DNA of 64,000 nt from Botryotinia globosa (taxonomy: Eukaryota > Ascomycota > Leotiomycetes > Helotiales > Sclerotiniaceae), in NCBI GenBank assembly GCA_014898425.1, contig RCSZ01000001.1, forward strand, positions 3,410,001 through 3,474,000, in the 5' to 3' direction. The translations under genes were made by a program, and so were the position numbers. The notes under the pieces were generated by a model that was not told the origin of the DNA, searched no databases, and saw nothing but the letters and a program-made list of their open reading frames with translations. Of this stretch, positions 1 to 12,360 are shown one piece after another; position 1 is the stretch's first letter, and each line of letters starts with the position of its first letter.

Positions 1-504
1 GTACATGAGTGGTATGAACTGAATTGGGGGGTTTCCTATGTCTGAACGAGGTATTGATACTGTGGAGCATTCGTGTACAGTATTTTAATGTAATTTTTAT
101 TCCCAAAATAAATTACCGACACAAGATTTGTATACACACTTCTTTTCGTCCAGTAGATAGTCAATACATACTTGACAAACTGTACCATTCTGGTTTTTTG
201 GATTTGTTTGTAGTGGTTTTCTTGTACGAGAGTATAAGTGTGGGAGTGAGAATGATTGTATAAATTGAGATGGTTATATAAATTGAGGAATTCGAATAAT
301 CCCATATGTATTTACAACACTCATATAAATTACAATGCCCATATAAATAACTTGAAATCAGAACAATCACATACATAACCCAAGATATATATATATCAAT
401 ATAAGAATCAAACTAGAAAATCGTTAATTATTAATTATTAATTAATTATTAATTAATTGTAATAAATTAGTAGATAATAATCATCAATAAATAATAATCA
501 GAAT

Positions 505-579
<75 letters not shown>

Positions 580-1481
580 TAATCAAAAGCTTATCTACCT
601 ACCTACCTACCTACATACTTTAATTTAATTTACTTTACTTTACTTTACTTTACGTGAAAAAGAAGAAAAACGGGAAAAGGAAGGAGGAAAAGGAAGGAGG
701 AAAAGGAAGAGGATAGTCAAGTTAGTCAAGTTAGTCAAGTTAATTATGTTAATCAAGTTACATAACCACATTCGAATTATCTTATAGTGAGTGGTAGGTA
801 CCTATCTATATCAATCCATCTAATTACTTTCTCGGATGCTTCATGCACAATATCATCTCATACCTAGCTCGAGTCTAGGTAATAACCTATGTACAAAAAA
901 AGCACATTCCCAACTCGATTCACACATACCTACTTACCTCCTTACCTCCCTACGAGCTTCCAAAGCACTCGGCACAACCACATTCAATAATTCTTCAAAG
1001 CAGCAATACAAAACAATGCACACTATAGGTACACAACGAAAAAGTTCCTAATGCTCTCAATTTAAAATTTATAATTATACATTCATTTGATTCACTCTTT
1101 CCTAAGCCATGCCCCTTCAGGTACAAAGGATCAAGTGAGTTTGCCTTATCCTTTCGCTCTACAGCATCCATGCATCCAATTTGCTCGATATACTTTACAA
1201 AAGAAAAGAAGAAGAAAGAAGATATGCCATTTCCAGGCTAAGTCGAGTTTATGCCCCACATTCAACTTCAATCAAATGTAAAAAACCCCTCCATCCAGCC
1301 GTTTACGTGAGCCTTCACGCCATGCCCCCGCCATGGACAAAAGAAAGAAAGAGAAAAGAGACCAAAACGTTTTACAAAAACAAGGATTGTTTCAATTCCA
1401 AACGACAATCTTGTTAAATCCAATTGAATTCAAGATTTTTCGAGAATAACGCCAGGCTATGCTGTTGACCTAATATATATC
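1..1481. other. Intergenic, simple-repeat rich
   Basis: I see no credible coding gene. It holds an (AATC)n microsatellite near 504-578, short CTAC and TTTAC runs at 597-653, purine-rich GAAAAGGAAG repeats near 658-712 and TAGTCAAGT repeats near 714-740. The stretch just before 1482 would hold the 3' UTR of the minus-strand PH-domain gene. Confidence 0.7.
504..578. repeat. (AATC)n microsatellite
   Basis: About 18 head-to-tail copies of the tetranucleotide AATC, essentially perfect. Confidence 0.95.
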
Positions 1482-4400
1482 CTATCCATAGTATCCAGAG
1501 TTCCTCTGTCCTCCTTGCGTTGGTGGATATTGAGGGAAATATTGCTGTTGTTGAGAATATTGATGAGGGGAAGCTTGATATCCAGGAGAGTGTGCTAAGG
1601 TTGGTTGATATTGTCCGGGTGAGTGGGCCAGAGTTGTTTGATATTGTCCAGGTGAGTGAGCCAATGTTGTTTGATACTGACCAGGTGAGTGTGCCAGGGT
1701 TGGTTGATATTGGCCTGGTAACTGCGCTGGTGTTGTCCATGCCGCTGCCTGAGGGAAGTTTGGCCCCATCCATGAGCCTCTCTTACTAGGTACTGCAAAC
1801 TGTGATGGTGCGTAGTTGGTATTAGCATATTGCGACTGGCGACGGTTCTGCTCAGTTTGTTGCAAAAGACGAGTTTGTTCAGCTAATTGTTGATCAAGAC
1901 GACGTTGTTCAGCTTGCTGCTGCTGCTGATGTTGCTGTTGCTGAGCCAATTGCTGTTGACGAAGTGCAATTGCATGCTGTACCGACTGAGATTTGAGTCC
2001 GTGCTTGACATGTTGCTTTTCCTTCTCACGCGAACCAATAGCTCCAACGAGGCCAGCAGAAACAACTTTATCTTTATTGGTATTTTTAGCCATCGCAATT
2101 AAAGGTCCCCCAGTCATTTTAGCAACAAAAGCTTGCTCTCGAGCAGAGAGATTTGTTGTAAGGGTGCCATGTCCAGAGGGCCCTAAAACTCTGTTTGCAC
2201 CTCTGGAGCTTGGACGTAAAAGATCAGCTGAACTGTGACGTGCATGTTGCTGTTGGCCATGTACTTCAGCAGAATTCAATAGATCTGTTGAGTTACGACG
2301 CGAATTACGGTTCTGACCATGTCCTTCAGTGAAATTCAACAAGTCTGCTGAGCTATGGCGTGAGTGACGATTTTGACCAAACCCTTCACCGAGATTCAAT
2401 AAATCTGCCGAGCTATGGCGTGAATGTTGACCTATAAGTGCACTGGAACGCTTAGAAGTTTGGCCTGGCGTGGGGGAAGGGGTATATCTTCCAGGTGTAG
2501 GGGAAGGCGTGGCACGTGCAGGCGTAGGAGAAGTTGCACGTAGAATGTTGCCTGACGGTTGACGTTGGTGGATATATTGCGGTGTGGCAGCAGCAACCAT
2601 GGAACGCTGTTGAACATACTCTCCCGCCGTCAAACCTTGTTTGTGGCCAAAGGTATTATTAGCAGCTGTTGCACTCATTCCAGGCTGCCAGGCTAGTGCA
2701 TTGCCGCTAGGAGATCTTTCATGGCTTGGACGCTTTTCAGGACTGGACTGATTAAAATTATTCTGTTTAGGAGGAGGACTTGGAGAGTCTTGACCGGGTG
2801 CTCGATTGAGATCAAAGGTAGGACCAAAATCAATATCGACCCCTTGTGACAATGTGTTTTCGTCACCATAAAGTGGTTGCCCAACTTCAATATTGCCGAT
2901 GATCTTCTTCTTCCCCGCTCGAGGCTTTTCGACAGACTCTTGCGTGCGTACAGATCGCACAGACTTTTTGGTACTGGCATAATCCGGGGTGCCAGTCGAT
3001 GCAGCGTCGTCATATGCACTACTTAAATCACTATTGCGTCTATTCATCTGCGGAAGCTTAAAGTCGTCTGCTTTCGGCAGTATCAAGTCGAAAGCGCCAG
3101 AATCGAGAATATGTTGGGTCAAGCTCCCAGAGCTGGAAGGTGGGTGCGACGAAGTAGGGCTTGATTGATTCTCTTCTCGTGTAGGAAGAGGCTTTCTTGA
3201 TATGCTTTGGCTGGTCTGTAGACGAGATGGTTGGCTAGAGGGGTTCTTTGGTGGGAGCATATCGTTTGAGAAATTCGATTGTGATCTTGAATTAAAATTT
3301 GTATTATTAGATTGATGGTATTGGTTTTGATACGGTATTTGATCGCGATTCGGGGAAAGAGTTGACTCTTGTTCGTTACGAGGTTCGTAGGTTGCTACGA
3401 TGCCTTCATTAATGATGTTATGGTTAGCAGGCATATGGTGAGATCTGGTGACGTCTGACAGTACCCCTCTACCTTGATCTTCATCCTCCTCAATTCTATC
3501 ATGCGTTTGAGCATTCAGTCCTCGTCGTTCTTGACTGTGGTAAGTGGCTGTAGCACCGGCAGCACCAGTTAACTGAGATAACGTTGCGGTAGACATGCGA
3601 TTGTTCGCTTCTCGAAGATCTGTTGATTGCAGGGGTTTGCTAGGGGGCTTAGCACCCGGCGCGTGTTTGAAAGCTGGGGGTGCAGCTACGGGTTCTGGCA
3701 TCGTAATGGTTTGCAATTCTTGTAGTTCGCGAACCGGGGTTGCACTGGCTGCTTGCTCGTCTTCTGAACTGAGGCGATCGGGGGAAGGTGTAGCATCTTG
3801 TACGTATTTCAAGCCTGAGCCAGAGTGTAGAGGTGGGATAGCAGCAGGTTCGTAAGCTCCATCAAAGACGGAAGGATTTTGATTCTGATCACGGCTTGGT
3901 GGTTGAGATTCAGATGTCGACCTTTGATGAGGCGGTCCTGAGGTCTTTGGCTGTTGAAATGCAACAGGTGCCGAATCGGTTCTAGGGAGACCACCATAGC
4001 CAACATCTCCCGACTGACGGGCACCACACTGTATCGATGGTGATGATCTAACCGATGCTGCATCGTCAAATTGAAGGCGAGTTCGAGGATTTCCTACACT
4101 ATGGCGACTTCTTCTACTGCCGTACTGGCTATTTCTTTGGCTGTTGTTTCTGAGATTCACCATCCGCTTGGCTGTCAAATCTTTCATCCTTCCTCTCCAT
4201 TCAGATTCTAGCCAGTTAGCGCTACCTTGCTCCGATATTAGACTTGAAACGTCGAGGGTCTCTAAATATCCATATCTTCGGTGTTCTGGCATTGCAAACA
4301 TCAAACTTCTGGTATCGTTTGTCTCTGCAACCAAACGACCAGGGCGTCCATACAGACCAAACGTATCGTAGACTGGGAAAAGCCAACGGAGCATCATTTC

Positions 4401-5788
4401 AAAGCCACTTACAGCCGGATGTACCTCGGGCATGACGAAAACGAATCCTTCAGACGTTAAAGGGGGGGTTGAGTGAATCGTGATAGATCCTTCAACCTTG
4501 ACTAAAGTGGAAGCATCTATGAGTGGTTTGGATTGAGGATATATAGCAAACGCAGAATATGCATCGTTAATTGTCGCAATTGGTCGAACCTTTTTTGTTC
4601 TCTTGGAATCATAGAATTTGATGTCGCCTTTCAATACAGGGGGTCGGGAACGATCATATGCCGACCTTTTCTTTTGCGACTGTTTTTGTAATCTTTGGAC
4701 CTCTTTTTCATCGGGTGGAGTGATGACGCACCAACATCGTCTCCAAGGCGTTCCAGCGCCAAATCTCACTCGGGCCCAGTCTGCAGTTTGGATCCTCGAG
4801 CGCTCCATGATGGGTCTGATGTTGTTTAATAATTTACCCTTTCCAGCAATGAGCGCACCTGTATAGGCTTCTTGTAATGACGCATGCTCAAACATACAAA
4901 GACGGATACCGGCGGTCCATTGAACCAATGAGTGATGTGAATTGAAGTGCAACAGGTATCTATTCTTACCAGCGGTTGATATGCTGAGGACATTCTGCAA
5001 AGGTGCTTCTGTGGGTGACCTTGTGGGAAGGGATTCGATCTAGAGACCATTAGTAGGTGGAATCATACTAATTCTGAGAAGAGCAAAAGTAACCATTTTG
5101 ATCGAGGCATCTGTGAGATTGATAAACTTTGGAAGGACCTCTCCATCTTGCCCAGCAGCATCTAACTCTGCAGCGTCCCACAATGAAAGGATAGTCCCCA
5201 CAAGCTGTGCAAAACACTCCGTCCAGGTTCGGTCGGCGTTGGCCTTGCCATCTGCATGATGTTAGATTATCATGCTCTACCAAGGTAGAATACAATACGT
5301 ACGTATGTTCTGATCGTCCAATTTTAAGAAATACCCTTCCTGGTACAATTTATTGCTGTGACTATTCAACAATGTGAAGATTGGTTGGAGTTCCGGCAAG
5401 GTATCTTGGTACACATCCATCAGTGGAGGCTGAAAGGTTTGTACCATAGACGTTGGTCTAGACGATGCGCGTTCCCTTGTTCGAGTCGGGTGAGGAGATG
5501 CGCGAACTTCGCTCGAAGGGGATTCCTCGTGAGAAGGCATTTGGAAGCTCGAAGTTGGAAATGGCTCTCTTCCCGAGGACGACTTTCCTGTGTCTCGAGA
5601 CCCTTGCTGTGTGTAGGATTCAGTTCGACTTCGTGCTCGGCCTGTAGATGGAGGTGGTCGAGTAGGGCTCTTAGAGTCTCTGTCCCGAAACTGGGACATG
5701 AACGACATAACTAAGGGAAAGAGCTATTTAGCAATGGTTGACTTGTAAATATGGTGGCGCATTCCAACGTACCTCGATGTCGGCCCAT
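1482..5788 (-). CDS. Skg3/Caf120-like PH-domain protein
   Basis: Four exons on the minus strand: 5788-5773, 5710-5303, 5251-5094 and 5039-1482, giving 1379 aa starting MGRHRVMSFMSQ. The joins keep frame, and the last intron has a CTACTAAT branch site. A PH domain spans about residues 124-260 (EGYFLKL through the region ending QWTAGIRL). It is followed by a second conserved block to about residue 470 containing RVRFGAGTPWRRCWCVI. This layout is that of the fungal Skg3/Caf120 proteins, which in yeast localise to growth sites or associate with Ccr4-Not. The rest is long, disordered and Ser/Pro/Gln-rich. It carries 20-residue repeats built on RHSSADLL (residues about 1060-1140), a polyQ tract (about 1210-1245) and GQYQxTLAHSP repeats (about 1295-1355). 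A role in polarity or mRNA turnover is inferred from family only. Confident for gene and family, less for function. Confidence 0.85.
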
Positions 5789-6283
5789 TTTGAATGAATT
5801 AATTTGCTTTGAATAATAGTAAGTTCAGAAATCTATGAATGAAGCAGTGATTCCGCGAGCTCCGGATGAACCTTCAAATTGATGTGGTTGCCTTTATGAC
5901 ATGTACAATCTAATAAGTGTTCTGCGTTTCGTTCTTTCTTTGTCGAACTGTTGATTATCTAACAGCACGATGATTCTCAATTTTATAACCCGGCGGTAAA
6001 TGGAGTTCTCACGGCTGCAAACAGGAGATGAATTGAAGCCAACAATGCAAAAGAATGTAAAGATTGAATTGGGGGGGGGGGGGGGTTTGAATAATGTTGA
6101 GGAATGATGAATAATTTGGGGAAAAGCAGGTGAATAATCTACTGGTATGCGGACTAATTCATGTACCTGCTTATTAGCATCTTGTTATTGAATTTATTTT
6201 GGGGTTTGGTGGGATCTGGGGGGACGTCACTTTTGTGAGACCAGGGAACGATGAGAGGATAAGAGGCGGGAGGTCCGACTACC

Positions 6284-6339
6284 GATGCTCAGATGCTCAG
6301 ATGCTCAGATGCTCAGATGCTCAGATGCTCAGATGCTCA
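6284..6339. repeat. 8-bp tandem array GATGCTCA x7
   Basis: Seven perfect copies of GATGCTCA, in the spacer between the PH-domain gene and the phosphatase gene. Confidence 0.95.
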
Positions 6340-7743
6340 AAATAGAAAGGAAGAGAGAAAGAGAGAAAGGAAGAGAGAAAGAGAGAAAGGAAGAGAGAAA
6401 GAGAGAAAGAAAGAGAGAAAGAAAGATGAATAAGAAAAATGTACGAGAGTAAATGGATTGAGAAGTCTAGGAGATATGTAACGTGATGTAGTTTAAATGT
6501 GTACCAAGTCGGTAGCTAGAGTGAGAGGGAGAGAATCGAAGATGGACAAGAATATATATCAAGGTCTCAGGTCCCAGGTCCAAGGTCCAAGGTCCAAGGT
6601 CCAAGGTTGTGAAAGGGTAGAAGAGATGAAGAGGATGGTAGGAAGAAGTGGTAGAAGTGGTAGAAGTGGTAGAAGTGGCCGTGAATACCCTCCTTCCCCC
6701 CCTCCCTCCAGCTACCTAGGTCGGCTCGTAGGTAATCTTGGAAAACAATAACAATAGACAAGGGGGAGTTTATTTGGGCGTGAAGGGTTCAAATTGATTT
6801 CACCGAGTAATTCCTTTGCATCACATGAAATGATTCAATTACGAGGTCTCATGTCCATATCTCATATGGAGCATAAAATAGACCGAAGGACCGGACAAAA
6901 AGGTACAGATGTAGCAAGGTAGGTCGTGTAGGAAAGACATACACATACATATACATACATATACATACATATACATACCTCCCTACATACAGAGAGTCGC
7001 TATCTAGTATTCATCACAGTCATCACAGCAACAACACATCCAAACTATACTGATCTGGTAGCTAATAAGAGTATTTATCATTTCCTCTTGATTTATCAAA
7101 CCTGGAATGTCAAACAACATCCAGATTTGGAACTGTTGACCAATTCCAAGTACATGTACTAATGAGGAAAGAAATAGGTAGGTATGCTATCTCCTGCATT
7201 CGAACCTCTCTTGTTATACTTGTATATATATACTCGTATATACATTCACATATATTCACATACATTCACATACATTCACATACATTCACATGCGCACAGA
7301 ACGTTCATGTATTGTGCAAGAGGGGCAAAGCATCTTCCATTCCAATTCACCCATCTTGGCTAACGACTAATCCCTTAGCATCCTCAACACATGGACGCGT
7401 CATTTTCTCTTGCCCCAAATAGCGCAAACTCACTTCGTAATGCTTACTGGCCTTTCCCCCCTCAACACGCGCTGGAAGAAGATGGAAAGGAAGGGCTGAT
7501 CTGATCGCCTATACCTGTGCCTGTAGATTCTGCAGAGGTCTAAGAAAAGTCCAGCAAGCTCCAAGGCGAAGAGGAATAATACGAGATCGTAACGCCGAAT
7601 ATACCTTTATTGGGTGCTATTGAACCATCACAATCGACCTACTAGCCTAAGGGGGCCCAGGTACCTATGCAAGCGGCTCTCTCAGCTCGTTTATCGGGTA
7701 TCGGATCCATCAATTAATTGGCAATGGAATGAATGAATGGCTG

Positions 7744-7827
7744 TGTGAGAGAGATTCTGAGAGAGATTCTGAGAGACATTCTGAGAGACATTCTGAGAGA
7801 CATTCTGAGAGACATTCTGAGAGACAT
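7744..7827. repeat. 12-bp minisatellite GAGAGACATTCT
   Basis: About seven copies of a 12-bp unit; the first copies read GAGAGATTCT, the later ones GAGAGACATTCT. It is followed at about 7866-7965 by a second, less regular array of CTCCAACAT and CTTCAATCT units. Confidence 0.85.
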
Positions 7828-8835
7828 TTCTATGATAAACACCGACTCCGCAATAAGTTTCCATACCTCCAACATCTCCAACATCTTCAATCTCTTCAAT
7901 CTCTCCAACATCTCCAACATCTTCAATCTCTCCAATCTCTTCAATCTCTCCAATCTCCTTCCATATCTCTCAATGTCTCCAGTCTTTCTGAAACCTGATG
8001 ATTACCAAACTGTGTGAAATCTGGCCCAAGCTCTTGCACAAGAAAGGACAAACGCTCTCTCTTCCCTCCATAGAATCCAATCAATTTGTCCGCGAACCTC
8101 CTTCTCGCGGAAAGGTGCAGTGCCACGGTAATACGAAGAATTGATCCATTTTGGTCCGGAGAGATATAAAACATGCCTGCGGTGATCATCCGTTTAGGCT
8201 TGACAACGCAAATCGAAAAGAGAAGCACCTTCACATTCAGCCGAATTCTCCGGATCATGCAAGATTATGTTCAAACGACAGCACAGCCGGTCTGGACACT
8301 CACTCATCGACGCAGGCCAAGTCAAGCAAAGGCAACGCAGATATCCATTCGTCGTTTCGGTGTCATGTAGAAAGTAAGCACGTGGTAGATTTGCATCGAT
8401 GTATCACCATTCACCACCATATGAGCAGACGCAAAGAGTGAACATGTCAATTTCCTTACGAAATTAATTGGTCCATTCATAAGGTTAAGGTTAATGTTTT
8501 TCGTTCTGTCTTTCACCTGTCTTTCACCCACTCTTGATTTGATTCAAATTCCTACCTAGTCGGCTTGATGATCCTGGTAGACTCCACACAAATTGTCATT
8601 ATCCACAGCTGGAGCTTTATTCAGCCTTAAGAAATCTATATTTATGGCATGGATCACGTGTCTGCTCGTAGTCCGTACCTGATTCGTTATCGCGGTCGGT
8701 CCATTGAATAATGAAGGTTCTTATCGTCTCAAGTGCAATTTTTGTGAAGGCGTTTCTCGCTTTATATCCCGACAACTTCCATCAACTTGACCACGAGGTA
8801 ATTTTTCACCTCTGCGCATCAATCACGACGCTGGG

Positions 8836-10092
8836 ATGAGGAGGTCGATTTCTCGAACACACGTTGCGCAAGCTATACATACTCAATCCCGTCGTACTCT
8901 CATTCACAGTTCTCCGAGATGGCGCCCTGAATTGGCATTTTCAACATCTGCAGATGTCGATATACCACCATTTCGAAAAGAATCCCTTCCATTTAAATTC
9001 GAAACGGGACTTGCCTTATTTGCGAAGAGAAAGCCTCGACCTTTTCCTCCTCCATTCCTATCTCCTCCATCGGGATCCTTTTCCGATCCGTTAAGTACTC
9101 ATCATAGGAGTCGCGATAGAAGACCTTCAGTGAACGGCGAGGTGATTAGGGGATATACAAATGGCGATGATGCGGTTTACTCCAGCGATTACTTTATCGG
9201 CGCAAATGATGGTGTCGGCGCCTGGTCTACCAGAGAAGGTGGTCACGCAGGGTTTGTGGCTTTCTGAAATCCCGATTTACCTTGGAGTGCTAACATATGG
9301 TCAGTTTATGGTCAAGGCTATTACTACACTTCTGGGCTGCGGAAGTAGAGAACGACGCAAGAAGATCTCGACCCGCAGGAAAGTACTTCGAGCCGAATCC
9401 TATTGATTATCTGCAAAAGGCATATGAGCAAACTATTCAAGCTACCGCGAGTCCGAATAAATGGCAAGGCACAACGACTGCGTCCGGGGCACAATTGCAT
9501 TACAAATTAGATGATACAGACCTTACCGCGCCCGCTACTCCTCTCTTATACGTTACCAACATTGGCGATTCACAAGTGCTAGTCATAAGACCGAAACAGG
9601 AGGAACGTGTTTTCAAAACTACAGAACAATGGCATTGGTTTGACTGTCCTCGACAACTTGGTACAAATAGCCCCGACACGCCTGTTAACAATGCTGTCAT
9701 GGAGAAGGTGGAAATTGAGGAAAATGATGTCGTTCTTGCCATGTCTGATGGCGTAATTGACAATCTATGGGAGCATGAAATAATTGAAAGTGTTGTGAGT
9801 AGTATCCGTAAGTGGGAGCGAGGTGAAGGAGGTGTAGGTACTGGAGATCGACAGGGTGGTGCTGGAGGTGGTATGAAATTTGTAGCGGATGAGCTCATGA
9901 AAGCTGCAAAAGTGATCGCGCAAGATCCTTTCGCAGAGAGTCCTTTCATGGAGCACGCTGTCGAGGAGGGTCTTGCTATGGAAGGAGGTGAGTACAAAGA
10001 GGCTGAAAATTATACCATTTACTAATTGATTGTTAGGCAAACTAGACGACATAAGTGTAGTTGCAGCTCTGTGTAAACGCAGTAACGGATGA
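8836..10092 (+). CDS. PP2C-family protein phosphatase, Ptc7/Azr1-like
   Basis: Exons 8836-9251, 9305-9987 and 10037-10092 give 384 aa. The last intron has an ACTAAT branch site and a TTAG acceptor. PP2C metal-binding and core motifs are visible: GANDGVGAW (about residue 122), NIGDSQVLV and SDGVIDNL, with the usual C-terminal DDISVVAAL lying in the small third exon. The basic, Ser/Arg-rich N-terminus (MRRSISRTHVAQAIHTQSRR) looks like a mitochondrial presequence. That fits the Ptc7/Azr1 branch, in which yeast Ptc7 regulates coenzyme Q synthesis. The first ATG of the frame is used. Dephosphorylation of Ser/Thr in mitochondria is inferred from family and presequence. Confidence 0.9.
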
Positions 10093-10626
10093 AGTGAAGT
10101 AGTCGCATAGGTTGAGTTATCTGGGGCATATAAGATATGCCCTCGGAATTGAAGTGAATAGAAGCTGTCCATGTAATAGCAACTCGCGCCAAGAGGTGCA
10201 TAGAGACAGTTGTCAGGGGGGAGAAGAACGCCAAACAGGAGATCTCGATTTGCGAGGGATGGAAATCGTGTCGAGAGATGGGCAGAGTGAGGAGGTTCGC
10301 GGGTGGGAGGAATACAAGGCGTATGAACCATCTATGTAATAGGTATTGTTATTTAGGCAGGGTATAGACTTTTGTACCTTCATATAATATTAAGCAGAGG
10401 CTTTGAAAGTGCTCCTGTCCTTTGGTTCTAGACTTGTTGGCTTAGCATGGCTAGCAACAAATACTAGGAAGCCATTGGGCCATTGGGAAAACCCACCCTA
10501 GTTCCCGATAAGTCCTTATCGTTAAATTTATCCGATAAAAAAATTATCAATCTTCATCATCACATCTCTTGCCATTTACCAAACTCAATCAATTGACCCT
10601 CCAACTATTTTGACGAATTCGAAAAC
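10093..10626. other. Intergenic, 534 bp
   Basis: Spacer between the phosphatase and UTP23, in the same orientation. It should hold the phosphatase 3' UTR and the UTP23 promoter. A short imperfect TTATCG/GATAA cluster at about 10505-10540 is visible. No gene seen. Confidence 0.6.
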
Positions 10627-11643
10627 ATGAGAGGAAAAAGAGCGAAGCAATATAAAAAGCTCATGCAGCAATATGGCATGAGCTTTGGTTTCCGTGAAGC
10701 ATATCAAGTACTTCGTGAGCTCCCCAATCTTGCGCATCAGTACGATTGCTCGTTTTCAATGACTGACTTTCTCTCTCAACAGTTGACGCAGAGATTATTA
10801 AGGATGCAGATAGATTCAAGATGGATTTGGTCGGTGGTTTAGAGCGAACACTTCATGGTCAAGTTAAGCCTAGTATGCTCACATACCTTTACGTCTTGTC
10901 GCATCAATTGTTAACGTACGTTAGTGATTACACAATGTTCAATGCGCCATTTATACGCTGCTTCATCAGAACCAGGAGTTTCTTATCTCATCGACAAAGC
11001 AAAAACCTACGAGCGACGTCGTTGCGGTCATCTCCCAGAAGATTATCCCGAACCTCTCTCTGCCCGTGATTGTATCAAAGCAGTCGTTGACGGGAAAAAC
11101 AATGGGACCAATAAACACAGATACGTGGTCGCAAGTCAAGATATAGAAGTGAGAAAAGCGATGAGGGCCATTCAGGGCGTACCTCTGGTTTACATTAACA
11201 GGAGTGTTATGATTATGGAACCTATGGCAGAAACATCTGCGGAGACGAGAGATCGAGAAGAAAGGTCGAAATTTAGACAAGGCATCAAGTCAGGAAGAGC
11301 TTCAGGAAGTCTCAAGAGGAAGAGAAATGAAGGCGATGAGGACGATGACGAAGAATCAGCAAAGAAAGATATGGGTGTATCGGACGTTGTTGCGAAAAAG
11401 AAGAAGAATGCACCAGGACCAAAAGGACCCAATCCATTAGCAATGAAGAAGAAAAAGAAGGTCGAGGGAGAGAGTACGAAGCCTAATGCGTCAACCAAAG
11501 TGGCTGATGCAAATGATTCGGGAGCGGATGGTTCAGAGCCTGTCAAACGCAAACGAAAACGTCTACACTCGAAGCAAAAGGCAGAGGATGGAGCTGATGG
11601 GGAAACGACAATTTCAAGTGAGAAAATGGATGAAACAGCTTAA
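10627..11643 (+). CDS. UTP23: rRNA-processing protein UTP23 (PIN-like)
   Basis: Exons 10627-10714, 10783-10872 and 10925-11643 give 298 aa. The N-terminus MRGKRAKQYKKLMQQY, the central QCSMRHLY and RRRCGHLPEDYPEPLSARDC segments, and VASQDIEVRKAMR are characteristic of UTP23/FCF1-type PIN-domain proteins. UTP23 acts in the small-subunit processome on the snR30/U17 step of 18S rRNA maturation. The Cys and His residues in the second half of the PIN domain match the zinc site of this family. The C-terminus is Lys/Arg/Glu-rich with several basic clusters (KRKRKR, KKKKK), suiting a nucleolar protein. Confidence 0.93.
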
Positions 11644-12360
11644 TATATACAGGAATATCGAGCAGAATATTACATGGAAATTAATTACAATTTTAGAATG
11701 ATACCCAAATAGATGGAATTAAGCTAGCTGCATGATTATGATTATGATTATGGTTGTTGAAGTTAGGTACAGTCAGTCAGTAATAAAGAAATCGGGGAGC
11801 ACGATATTACGATTCCAATTCGTTATATAGGTCGCATTTGACCAACGCCGACCCCCTGGATTACGGAACAAAGAAAATGGACTCCCAAACTACATATCAA
11901 GTAAAGAATAATCTATTTAAAGTATCGCAACAACATAATGATTCCTCGAAAGTTGCAAGTACTCAAAAGCATTCAAGCCTTCACTGCCCATAAGCAATAA
12001 GCAATAAGCAACAAGCAATAAAACATCTGAATCATTACTACGGAGTATAATACCCTTACCCGTTAGAAAAGCACGTTCCAATCGTTTACTGGTTCACTCA
12101 CTGAGGAAGTGCATCGGTCATTCCCAAATCCCAAGATCCTGGTCAAACTGGACGGTTTCTGTGTATACGGTGTGTACGGAATCCATACACAGCACAGAGC
12201 ATCGACCTCGGAACACTTTTGTGCTTAAGAATCCATGGATCCGCGCAAGAACACATTTAATGAATGAACAACGAATGTCTAAGTGACGTTAGATGATTTA
12301 TCTGTTAGAGACGCCACCTGCCCTGTGAGTCAAGGTGGTGGTCGAAGTGCTAGAAACAAT
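11644..12360. other. Intergenic, about 0.7 kb
   Basis: Spacer and presumed promoter/5' leader of the lipase-like gene. It contains a short AATAAGCAATAAGCAA repeat (about 11995-12020). Three short upstream ATG frames (12233, 12260, 12264) end before the chosen start and could be uORFs. Confidence 0.55.

Larger units (their letters stand above)
5789..8835. other. Intergenic spacer, about 3 kb, microsatellite rich
   Basis: Lies between two divergently oriented genes (PH-domain protein on minus, phosphatase on plus) and so should contain both promoters. Contents are a 15-base G run (6071-6085), an 8-bp array (6284-6339), GAGAAA-type purine tracts (about 6346-6424), GGTCCAA repeats (about 6570-6605), GGTAGAAGT repeats (about 6648-6680), ACATACAT repeats (about 6940-6980), CATTCACATA repeats (about 7240-7290), a 12-bp GAGAGACATTCT array (about 7744-7827) and CATCTCCAA/TTCAATCTC repeats (about 7866-7965). 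Short ORFs here are made of these repeats; I do not call any as genes. Confidence 0.7.

Noticed and set aside
6284..6339. CRISPR-like direct repeats
   Set aside because: Head-to-tail copies without spacers; a microsatellite in a eukaryotic genome.
7714..8017. Overlapping repeat ORFs on both strands
   Set aside because: Made entirely of a 12-bp minisatellite and CTCCAACAT-type repeats; no conserved start or intron structure.
12283..12360. N-terminal extension of the lipase-like protein
   Set aside because: The frame is open but begins at GTG with no upstream ATG in frame; the first ATG is 12361.
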